Assembly: GCA_902787415.1 (NCBI GenBank)
Contig: CADAGG010000054.1
Span: forward strand, 1 to 7,264
Direction: 5' to 3'
DNA length: 7,264 nt
DNA from: a methanogenic archaeon
Lineage (GTDB): Archaea > Thermoplasmatota > Thermoplasmata > Methanomassiliicoccales > Methanomethylophilaceae
In this document: positions 1 through 5,576 of the stretch, in pieces
How positions within the stretch are numbered: the stretch's first letter is position 1
How the letters are laid out: each line of letters begins with the position of its first letter
The notes under the pieces: model-generated
Databases searched by the model: none
Seen by the model: the letters and a program-made list of their open reading frames with translations, nothing else
What the model was told of the DNA's origin: nothing
Translations under genes and position numbers: made by a program

Positions 1-504
1 CTTCATCTCCTCCGCGGACAGCTGTCCAGCGGCGGTCTTCTTACCCACGTATCCGAAGGTGAAGTCGTTGCCCAGGGTCCTCTGTCTGATCCTGGTGACG
101 CATCCGGTCTCCCCCATCCCCAGGATGAGATGTTTGCGGGAGACCTGCTTGGATGCCATGTAAATGTTGTGAAGATCGGCGAAGGAGTTCACCATGCAGG
201 CGTACTTCGATAATTCCTGGTCGCCGGTGTTGAGCGTGCGTGCGAGGACCTCGGCGGAAGGGGTCTTCTCGTAATCGTGGACGGAGCGGATCTTCCTGTA
301 CGGGATATCAACATCCGAATCCCCCACGTCCACCAGTCCCTGGAAGCCCTTCGGCACGCAGGAGATGTCCTTCCCGGCGAGGGTCACTATGTCGTCCGTG
401 CCGGCAAAGAGGGGGACAGTCGGGAACACGTCGAGACGTATCTCGTGCATGTCGGCGTCGGCCGGTCCGTCGGGGACGGCGCCGTAGGAGGCGCACACGC
501 GCAT
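1..504 (-). CDS. aroD: 3-dehydroquinate dehydratase, type I (3' end cut by window edge)
   Basis: This enzyme dehydrates 3-dehydroquinate to 3-dehydroshikimate through a Schiff-base lysine, the third step of the archaeal shikimate route; it is cytosolic. I translated it by hand; 168 codons are visible and the frame is still open at base 1. Family marks from Met-504: EIRLD (E21, R23, substrate binding), RSVHDYEKTP (catalytic H76), ELSKYA (Schiff-base K100), MGETGCVTRI (R138) and TAAGQL (Q161), the last resembling the usual SAPGQ loop. Start: an ATG at 510 overlaps the aroB' stop as ATGA, but GGAG at 516-513 is only 2 nt from it and 8 nt from the in-frame ATG at 504, so I prefer 504. It is third in the aro operon. 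Odd: the segment between the EIRLD and SVHD motifs is about 40 residues shorter than in the enterobacterial enzyme, and the usual T-x-R arginine there is absent (TLAGK instead). Confidence 0.88.
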   Translation of the reverse strand, partial: MRVCASYGAVPDGPADADMHEIRLDVFPTVPLFAGTDDIVTLAGKDISCVPKGFQGLVDVGDSDVDIPYRKIRSVHDYEKTPSAEVLARTLNTGDQELSKYACMVNSFADLHNIYMASKQVSRKHLILGMGETGCVTRIRQRTLGNDFTFGYVGKKTAAGQLSAEEMK

Positions 505-506
505 TC

Positions 507-1529
507 TCATTTCTCCGTGATGGTCTCCTCGACCTTCATTCCGAAGTGCCTTCCTCCGGAGGTGAGATGGGCGAGGATCTTATCGCCCTTCTTCAGCTTG
601 GTGACGCTCTCGGAACCCTTGGGGGTGACGACCTTGATGGTCTCGGCGTTCTGCAGGATGACGTTGTAGGTCTTGTTCCCATCGGTGGCGGTGACGATCA
701 GGAGAGGCCTCACCTCGACCTTGCACCTGCCCACGCTGGCACTGCGGACATTACCCTTCCTGTCGCAGACGAGGACTGGGTCCCCGGCGGAGATTTCGGA
801 GAGGTATCTGGTGCCTCCTCCGGGCACCATGCAGTACATGTGGACCGCGCCCGCGTTGACCCTGAAGGGCCTGGTGGCGACGTATCCGTTGGCCTCGCTC
901 TCGCTCTGGACGAGGAATAAGCAATTGGAATAGGAACCGCAGAGCATTCCCTCTCCGGGCTTCATGAGGCAGCAGGTGTCCACGCAGACCCTGTCGCCCA
1001 TCTCCACGGGCTCGACGGAGACCACTTCGACCTCCTGCAGCTCCACGGGCTCGCTTACGGTGAGCAGATCCCTGAACTTGCCGATGGCGAGGGGGTCCTC
1101 GGTCTCGATGACAACTCCGTCCACTCCCTTCTCCATGGTGGTGAGGTACAGCTCGGCCTCCTCCTTCCTGCTCGCTACTGCCAGAATCTCGGTGCCGGCG
1201 GTCCTGAACTTGGCGATCATGTTCTCCAGGGGGATGATGGTCCAGTCGGAGGTCTCGACGATGATGGTCTTCTTCTTTCCCACGAGGTTCAGCACCCTCT
1301 CCTGGTCGGCGGGGGTGTCGATCTGCGAGAACTCGATGTCATCGGAGACGGGCTTCCCCTTCTCGAAGTAGATGACCTGGTCCATCTTGCCGAGGTCCTC
1401 GAAGGCCTCGTCGCCCTTGCGGAGGATGAAATTGACTATTCCGGACTCCAGTCCGTTGGTGACCAGGTCCTTGCGGTCGTCCTTGTCTGCGGGCAGGTCC
1501 GCCCTTACGAAGATCTTCTTTCCGTCCAT
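507..1529 (-). CDS. aroB': 3-dehydroquinate synthase II (archaeal type)
   Basis: This enzyme carries out the NAD-dependent oxidative deamination and cyclisation of 2-amino-3,7-dideoxy-D-threo-hept-6-ulosonate to 3-dehydroquinate, replacing the bacterial DAHP-dependent AroB. It is cytosolic and 340 aa long, within the usual range of the family. Recognisable blocks are the N-terminal LVTNGLESG segment (22-30), the signature GDRVCVDTCCLMKPGEGMLC (178-197) followed by GSYSNCLFLVQSE, and RPFRVNAGAVH through PGGGTRYLSE (220-245), then the VGRCKVEVRPL block (266-276). The signature normally reads FLVHSE; here the His is Gln (Q208). Start: the upstream ATG at 1535 overlaps the preceding stop as ATGA, but AAGGA at 1540-1536 lies 6 nt before the ATG at 1529, so 1529 is preferred; 1535 would add two residues. 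Longer frames reaching about 1928 run antisense-free over aroA' in another frame and are not real. It is coupled to aroA' upstream and aroD downstream, and its substrate is the aroA' product. Confidence 0.95.
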   Translation of the reverse strand: MDGKKIFVRADLPADKDDRKDLVTNGLESGIVNFILRKGDEAFEDLGKMDQVIYFEKGKPVSDDIEFSQIDTPADQERVLNLVGKKKTIIVETSDWTIIPLENMIAKFRTAGTEILAVASRKEEAELYLTTMEKGVDGVVIETEDPLAIGKFRDLLTVSEPVELQEVEVVSVEPVEMGDRVCVDTCCLMKPGEGMLCGSYSNCLFLVQSESEANGYVATRPFRVNAGAVHMYCMVPGGGTRYLSEISAGDPVLVCDRKGNVRSASVGRCKVEVRPLLIVTATDGNKTYNVILQNAETIKVVTPKGSESVTKLKKGDKILAHLTSGGRHFGMKVEETITEK

Positions 1530-1531
1530 GT

Positions 1532-2323
1532 TCATTCCTTCAGGAACTTGGCGGCTTCCTCGACGGTGTAGTCCTCGAGGACGATCTTGGAGATGGCCCT
1601 GGTGATTCCCTCGACGTTCCTGTTCTGGAACACGTTCCTTCCCATGGACACTCCCTTTCCGCCTCCCTGGATGGAGTCGTAGACCATCTGCAGGACGTCC
1701 ATATCGGTGTCCATCTTGGGGCCGCCCGCGATGAGGACTGGGGCCAATGCACCCTTGGTGACCTTCCTGAAGGAGTCGATGTCGCCGGTGTAGGAGCACT
1801 TCACGATGTCCGCGCCGATCTCGGCGGACGCCCTCGCTACATGGGCGATGTGGTCGGGGTCGAAGGAGTTGACGTCGTGGCCGCGGGGGTAGGCCATGAT
1901 GACCAGGGGCATTCCCCATTCGTTGCACTTCCTGGCGACGTCTCCGGCGGACTCGAGCATCTCGGGCTCGTACTCGTCGCCGAAGTTGATCTGGATGGAT
2001 ATCGCGTCGGCTCCGAGCTTGATTGCCTCCTCCACGGTGGTGATGTTTACCTTGTGGTTGACGGAAACACCGATGTCGGTGGAGGCGGAGAGGTGCATGA
2101 TGAGACCGACGTCCTTTCCGGATCCGCGGTACGAGTACCTGATGAGACCCTTGTGCATGATGACTCCGGTCGCTCCTCCGTTGGTGACCGCATCGACGGT
2201 CGCCTTCATATCGATGAGACCGTCCATCGGGCCGTTGGATATTCCGTGATCCATCGGCACCAGCACCGCACGGCCGGTCTTCCTGTCCATGATCCTTTCA
2301 AGACGAACCTGTTTTCCATCCAT
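1532..2323 (-). CDS. aroA': 2-amino-3,7-dideoxy-D-threo-hept-6-ulosonate (ADH) synthase
   Basis: This is a class I aldolase/transaldolase of the DeoC/FbaB-like fold, 263 aa. In methanogens it condenses a deoxyketohexose phosphate with L-aspartate semialdehyde to start aromatic amino acid synthesis without erythrose 4-phosphate. Visible active-site features are VPMDHG (D25, H26), MAYPRG (Y145), the Schiff-base lysine in DIVKCSYTGD (K175), and the phosphate-binding stretches IAGGPK (198-203) and GVSMGRNVF (224-232). Related fructose-bisphosphate aldolases share this fold, but the adjacent type II dehydroquinate synthase supports the ADH synthase assignment. Start: the ATG at 2323 is preceded by AAAGGAG at 2339-2333, 9 nt away. 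It is the first gene of the aro operon; its stop overlaps an ATG in front of aroB', which implies translational coupling. A good TATA-like element lies about 60 bases upstream. Confidence 0.95.
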   Translation of the reverse strand: MDGKQVRLERIMDRKTGRAVLVPMDHGISNGPMDGLIDMKATVDAVTNGGATGVIMHKGLIRYSYRGSGKDVGLIMHLSASTDIGVSVNHKVNITTVEEAIKLGADAISIQINFGDEYEPEMLESAGDVARKCNEWGMPLVIMAYPRGHDVNSFDPDHIAHVARASAEIGADIVKCSYTGDIDSFRKVTKGALAPVLIAGGPKMDTDMDVLQMVYDSIQGGGKGVSMGRNVFQNRNVEGITRAISKIVLEDYTVEEAAKFLKE

Positions 2324-2332
2324 TTCTTATGA

Positions 2333-2339
2333 CTCCTTT
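2333..2339 (-). promoter_or_regulatory. Shine-Dalgarno site of aroA'
   Basis: Read on the minus strand, AAAGGAG ends 9 nt before the ATG at 2323. It fixes the aroA' start and shows that this operon is translated from a leadered mRNA, unlike the ATPase and carA genes in this window. Confidence 0.75.
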
Positions 2340-2376
2340 ATCTGTCCCAGAGGACACTAACATCCCACGAAAATTT

Positions 2377-2398
2377 CCGAAAGATAAAAAATTATTCG
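2377..2398 (-). promoter_or_regulatory. archaeal promoter (TATA-like box) of the aro operon
   Basis: On the minus strand a T-rich TATA-like core, TTTTTTAT (2391-2384), is preceded by CGAATAA, which could act as the TFB-recognition element. With the usual 25-27 base spacing, transcription would start near 2360, giving a leader of about 38 nt that contains the Shine-Dalgarno sequence. No other comparably AT-rich stretch lies between this and the start codon. Confidence 0.55.
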
Positions 2399-2421
2399 TA
2401 CGGCGATGTATGGATAAGTAC

Positions 2422-2444
2422 ATGACCCAGACATTAACGGTCAT
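2422..2444. repeat. short inverted repeat in the aro/antiporter divergent region
   Basis: ATGACC (2422-2427) and GGTCAT (2439-2444) are perfect 6-bp inverted arms separated by 11 bp. They lie about 30 bp upstream of the aro TATA-like box. This could be an operator dyad or chance. Elsewhere in the 2341-2601 gap the 8-mer GGTTCCGC occurs twice (2450 and 2465). I see no tRNA, riboswitch or further coding region in the gap. Confidence 0.25.
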
Positions 2445-2531
2445 TTAGGGGTTCCGCATCGGCCGGTTCCGCCTTGCAGGGACGCGAATCATGTGCTTGG
2501 CACTGCGCAATAGACATCTGTCTCTGCAATA

Positions 2532-2554
2532 CTTTTTTTAATTGGCTTAATATA
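2532..2554 (+). promoter_or_regulatory. candidate TATA region of the antiporter gene
   Basis: Two AT-rich elements lie in tandem: CTTTTTTTAAT (2532-2542) and TTAATATA (2547-2554). The first predicts transcription from about 2562 and the second from about 2576. Either would give a short leader before the ATG at 2602. I cannot tell which is used. Confidence 0.4.
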
Positions 2555-2601
2555 AGGAAAGCTGGGGATGCATCACGGAAGAGGCGGTTCTGCTCATCAA
2601 C

Positions 2602-4305
2602 ATGGCCATGCTGCTGTTAATCGGCGGCCTGTGCTCCATCGTCTTCAAGAAATTGAAGATGCCGGCAGCAATCGGCTATATCGTGAGCGGTATCATCCTC
2701 AGCAATTATTGGTCCGGTCTTTCCAGCGAGACCAATGAGATCGTCGAGTTCCTGGCCGATCTGGGTCTGGTCCTGATGATGTTCTGCATCGGTATGGAGC
2801 TCAACCTGAAGAAGCTCCGCAAGATGGGTCCCTTCGCCATGATGATCGTCATGATCATCGTGCCTGTGATGCTTACCGCGGGAGTCATCGCGGGAATGAT
2901 CCTGGGTCTCAGCATGCTGCAGTCCATCGTCCTGGGGGCCATCATCTCCGGTTCGTCCACCGCGGTCGTCACCATCGTCCTGGCCGAGCAGGACCGTATC
3001 AACCATGCCGAGATCGAGACCATCATCTTCATCATGGTCATCGAGGACGTGGCCCAGGTCCTGATCCTGTCCGCCATCTCCCCTCTCATGACGGGGAGCG
3101 AGATGGACATTATGGGCATCATCTGGATGCTGTTCACCGTCATCATATTCATGGTCGGTGCCATAGGTATCGGACTGATCACCATACCCAAACTGCTGGA
3201 TTACATCAGCGAGAAATTCTCCATGGAGGCTCTCCTTGTATTGGCTCTGGGTCTCTGCTTCGGACTCGCATATCTGTCCGTGTACATCGGTATGTCCATG
3301 GCAATCGGGGCCTTCCTGATGGGAGTCATCGTCTCGCAGTCCAAACAGCACAAACGCATCGAGCACGAGATCGAGCCCATGAAGAACGTCTTCATGATGA
3401 TGTTCTTCATCTCCATCGGTCTGCTCATCACCCCCGAATCCATCATCAACAACATCGTCACCATCCTCATCATCTACGGTATCTACTTCGTGTTCATGAG
3501 CAGCTCCGTGGGAATCGGCTACTTCCTGGGCAACAAGCCCCTCCGCACCGCCTACTACTGTTCCATCGCCCTGCTGGCCATGGGTGAGTTCGCCTTCATC
3601 ATCAGCAAGGAGGCGTACGTCAACGGCATCATCTCCGGCGATCTATATTCATCGATCATCGGAGCCGCCCTGGTATCCATGATCGCGCTGCCCCTGGTGA
3701 GCAGGCAGGTCGAGAGGATCGGGAACTTCGTACAGGTCCACACCCCGCAGCCCCTGGTCAACGGCTTCCTGAAACTGGAAGTCGCCAGGTCGAACTACTA
3801 CGCCAAGATGTCTCTCGCCACCAAAGAGACCATGGCGAACTTCCGCTCCAGGATGGCATCTCTGTACTTCACTCTGGTTCTGGTGGTCATCGTCCAGATC
3901 ATCTTCGTGCTGACCACCCCCGGCTTCGCGGACTTCATCAACGACCACACGCCGGAATCGGTCAGCCTTTACCTGACGACCACCCTCATCCTGCTGCTCG
4001 ACTTCCTGGTGCTGGTGCCCATCCTGCACAGGACCGTCATGAACATCAAGTATCTGCTGCGTGTCTTCCTCGATTCCGAGAGGAAGGCCATCGCCGCCGG
4101 TACCGGCAGGCCCCGCCCCAGGATCGACAGGTTCCTGCGCTTCGTCATGACCGTCAACGACTGGTTCTTCATCATCCTGTTCGACTTCGCGGTGCTGTTC
4201 TTCACCCCGAACCACATCGACACCTGGGCCCACGTGCTGGTCGCCATCGCCGGTGTCGCAATCATCGCGACCCTCGAGATCATCGCCTACCTCAGGCGCA
4301 GCTGA
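2602..4305 (+). CDS. CPA2-family cation/proton antiporter with a four-helix C-terminal extension
   Basis: This 567-aa integral membrane protein probably exchanges Na+ or K+ for H+. Residues 1-367 form a Na+/H+ exchanger domain of about 12-13 helices. They contain GYIVSGIILS (25-34), FCIGMELNLKKL (61-72), the discontinuous-helix motif GSSTAVVTIVLAE (117-129), the ion-site motif VIEDVAQV (146-153, with E148-D149), AIGAFLMGVIVS (234-245) and FFISIGLLITP (268-278). Residues about 368-416 are a polar, amphipathic linker. Four further hydrophobic segments follow, at about 421-441, 455-480, 515-536 and 540-563, with a basic loop between the second pair (RPRPRIDRFLR). No TrkA-N/RCK nucleotide-binding domain is present, so it is not a typical glutathione-gated Kef. 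The ion specificity is inference. The start is uncertain: no ribosome-binding site precedes 2602 at a good distance, and hydrophobic in-frame codons continue upstream to about 2572 without a canonical start. It is divergent from the aro operon and convergent with pelA. Confidence 0.88.
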   Translation: MAMLLLIGGLCSIVFKKLKMPAAIGYIVSGIILSNYWSGLSSETNEIVEFLADLGLVLMMFCIGMELNLKKLRKMGPFAMMIVMIIVPVMLTAGVIAGMILGLSMLQSIVLGAIISGSSTAVVTIVLAEQDRINHAEIETIIFIMVIEDVAQVLILSAISPLMTGSEMDIMGIIWMLFTVIIFMVGAIGIGLITIPKLLDYISEKFSMEALLVLALGLCFGLAYLSVYIGMSMAIGAFLMGVIVSQSKQHKRIEHEIEPMKNVFMMMFFISIGLLITPESIINNIVTILIIYGIYFVFMSSSVGIGYFLGNKPLRTAYYCSIALLAMGEFAFIISKEAYVNGIISGDLYSSIIGAALVSMIALPLVSRQVERIGNFVQVHTPQPLVNGFLKLEVARSNYYAKMSLATKETMANFRSRMASLYFTLVLVVIVQIIFVLTTPGFADFINDHTPESVSLYLTTTLILLLDFLVLVPILHRTVMNIKYLLRVFLDSERKAIAAGTGRPRPRIDRFLRFVMTVNDWFFIILFDFAVLFFTPNHIDTWAHVLVAIAGVAIIATLEIIAYLRRS

Positions 4306-4337
4306 GTCGGAAAAACGATAGACCCAGCAATTGGTTT
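4306..4337. other. 32-bp gap between convergent stop codons
   Basis: The antiporter and pelA end facing each other. The only terminator-like signals are short T runs: TTTTT on the minus strand (4315-4311, downstream of pelA) and TTTT on the plus strand (4335-4338, downstream of the antiporter). I see no stem-loop. Overlapping 3' ends of the two transcripts are likely. Confidence 0.4.
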
Positions 4338-5378
4338 TCAGGAAAGTTTGTATCTGAGAATGGCGGCTATTCCGCCCAGTGCCGCGAGCTGCTTCCCGGC
4401 ATCGTGCTCGCTCGAGATTACGGTAAAGGTACCGTTCTGCTGCTCCACCGCATGCACCACCCTGTCGAGGTCCTTCTCCCTGAGAAGAGTGTCCAGAATG
4501 AGGAGGTTCTCCACCGCGCCCGAGTCCGCTGCGGACTCCACCTCGGCGGGACCGTAGGTGGCGAGGCCGTTCTTGCCGATCTCCTCCATGAGCCTGTTGA
4601 CCAGCTCCATCTCCGCGCCCACGGTGGACTCCCTGAGGATCCGGGAGCCGAGACCGCTCTTGATGAGCTCGTTCACGCCCGCCATGCCCGACTGCCCGGT
4701 CTGCTGCACGAAGACCTGCCCGAAGGTGCCCTTGGGCAGATGCGCGATGTCCTCCGCCAGCTCCTCCTTCTCGAATCCCGGGCCCAGCAGGACCAGGGGC
4801 ATCTCGGGGGTGGCCACAGACTTCAGCTTGGAGATTATCTCCCCGTGGTAGTCGAAGGGCTTGCCTTTCTCGTCGTACTGCTTGCCGGAGCGCATGGATC
4901 TGACCGTCACGATCTCCTTGAGACCGTACGCCCTGAGCACGGCGACGGTGGCCTCGTCCTGATCCAAAGAGACGAAGACGATCCTCGGTTTGACGGTGTC
5001 CTTGACAGCCGACTCCAGTCTCTCGACCTGGGTGCTCTTCCAGTGGGCCTTCCCGATGCGGAGCTGCTCCCCCACCTCGATGATGAGGGTGTGGTGCTGT
5101 CCGATGTCCTGGGGACCCTCCTCGATGGTACCCAGAAGACGCATGCGCATGCTGTCCTGCTCGAACTCGATTTTCTCAATGCGGATCCCGAGGGTCATGC
5201 GCTTCTTCTCCGCCCTCTCGGCGCGGAGCTTGTCGTCCGCCTTCTCGTCCCTGCGGGTGGTGGAGGCCGTGACCAGGTCCCCTACACATATCACGTTGTA
5301 GAGGTGCCAAATGTCGTCGTCGGTCTCGGGGAGGACCTTTATCTCCCCGCGCCCCGCATCTTTTCCGAGAATGCGCAT
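4338..5378 (-). CDS. pelA: mRNA surveillance / ribosome rescue factor Pelota (Dom34)
   Basis: This eRF1 paralogue, with an aEF1A/Hbs1-like GTPase and ABCE1, splits stalled ribosomes in the cytosol. It is 346 aa, the usual archaeal length. The N-terminal domain opens in the standard way, MRILGKD...GEIKVLPETDDDIWHLYNVI (1-30), with the GDLVTASTTRR segment (33-43). The central domain holds LIIEVGEQLRI (98-108), PRIVFVSLDQDEATVAVL (131-148) and LLGPGFEKEEL (197-207). The C-terminal domain contains GLATYGPAEVESAADSGAVENLLILD (271-296) and ends VISSEHDAGKQLAALGGIAAILRYKL. It lacks the eRF1 GGQ, as expected for Pelota. Start: the frame is open back to a TTG at 5483, but those 35 residues come from the 33-bp repeats and are absent from the family, and the ATG at 5378 gives the canonical N-terminus. 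No Shine-Dalgarno sequence is visible, so a leaderless or very short-leader mRNA is likely. Confidence 0.97.
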   Translation of the reverse strand: MRILGKDAGRGEIKVLPETDDDIWHLYNVICVGDLVTASTTRRDEKADDKLRAERAEKKRMTLGIRIEKIEFEQDSMRMRLLGTIEEGPQDIGQHHTLIIEVGEQLRIGKAHWKSTQVERLESAVKDTVKPRIVFVSLDQDEATVAVLRAYGLKEIVTVRSMRSGKQYDEKGKPFDYHGEIISKLKSVATPEMPLVLLGPGFEKEELAEDIAHLPKGTFGQVFVQQTGQSGMAGVNELIKSGLGSRILRESTVGAEMELVNRLMEEIGKNGLATYGPAEVESAADSGAVENLLILDTLLREKDLDRVVHAVEQQNGTFTVISSEHDAGKQLAALGGIAAILRYKLS

Positions 5379-5398
5379 GATACGGCATATCTGATGCG

Positions 5399-5430
5399 GG
5401 TTTATGACGATTGTGCTTTGTGTTTTTAGA
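5399..5430 (-). promoter_or_regulatory. weak candidate promoter of pelA
   Basis: On the minus strand two modest AT-rich elements lie before the ATG at 5378: TCATAAA (5407-5401), about 25 bases upstream and fitting a leaderless transcript, and TCTAAAAACA (5430-5421), which would give a leader of about 20 nt. Neither is a strong TATA box. Repeat unit 1 directly abuts this region. Confidence 0.3.
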
Positions 5431-5562
5431 CTGATACGGGAAACTTCTAATCTGGCCCCAATTCTAATGCGGGAAACTTCCAATTATACCTAAATCGTAA
5501 TGAGGGAAACTTTGATTTAGAGCTATATTCTATTACGGGAAAATATATTAGCAAGTTAATAG
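5431..5562. repeat. four degenerate direct repeats with exact 33-bp period
   Basis: Units lie at 5431-5463, 5464-5496, 5497-5529 and 5530-5562. The GGGAAA core starts at 5438, 5471, 5504 and 5537, each exactly 33 bp from the last. The conserved part is about CTAATRCGGGAAACTTC followed by an AT-rich few bases; the remaining 12 or so bases diverge. Units 1-3 share GGGAAACTT. Unit 2 contains the dyad GGAA-AC-TTCC, which decays in units 1 and 3. In unit 4 the core runs into AATATATTA, the TATA box of the ATPase gene. The array fills most of the gap between the divergent pelA and ATPase starts, so an operator array for a DNA-binding regulator is the most natural reading; that is inference. Confidence 0.8.
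5536..5551 (+). promoter_or_regulatory. promoter of the ATPase gene (TATA box fused to repeat 4)
   Basis: CGGGAAAATATATTAG contains a TATA core at about 5543-5549 preceded by a purine-rich stretch in the TFB-recognition position. Its centre is about 30 bases before the ATG at 5577, so transcription should start near 5571-5577 and the mRNA should be essentially leaderless. This fits the absence of any Shine-Dalgarno sequence. Confidence 0.6.
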
Positions 5563-5576
5563 ATTACATTAACGGT

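Noticed and set aside
240..933. Plus-strand open frames opposite aroD and aroB'
   Set aside because: Arg/Gly-rich low-information translations opposite two well-supported enzyme genes.
2341..2600. tRNA or structured RNA in the aro/antiporter gap
   Set aside because: GGTTCCGC resembles part of a T-loop, but no acceptor, anticodon or consistent cloverleaf pairing can be drawn on either strand.
2568..2747. Short His-rich open frame from the ATG at 2568
   Set aside because: It overlaps the antiporter in another frame and has no protein-like features. The site is noted only as evidence about the antiporter start.
2617..3366. 249-codon open frame on the minus strand within the antiporter gene
   Set aside because: The His/Asp/Gln-rich composition is the complement of membrane-protein codons (atc, atg, gtc). 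There is no initiation signal and no family resemblance.
4404..5429. 341-codon open frame on the plus strand opposite pelA
   Set aside because: It is antisense to a clear Pelota gene. The product is rich in Leu, Gly, Asp and His with no recognisable domain, as expected from the complement of GC-rich codons.
5379..5483. Possible 35-residue N-terminal extension of Pelota from a TTG
   Set aside because: Its EVSRI repeats at 11-residue spacing are just the translated 33-bp DNA repeats, and the Pelota family starts at the MRIL-type methionine at 5378.
5431..5562. CRISPR array
   Set aside because: The conserved cores are under 21 bp and degenerate, the gaps are about 12 bp, only four units exist, and no cas genes are nearby.
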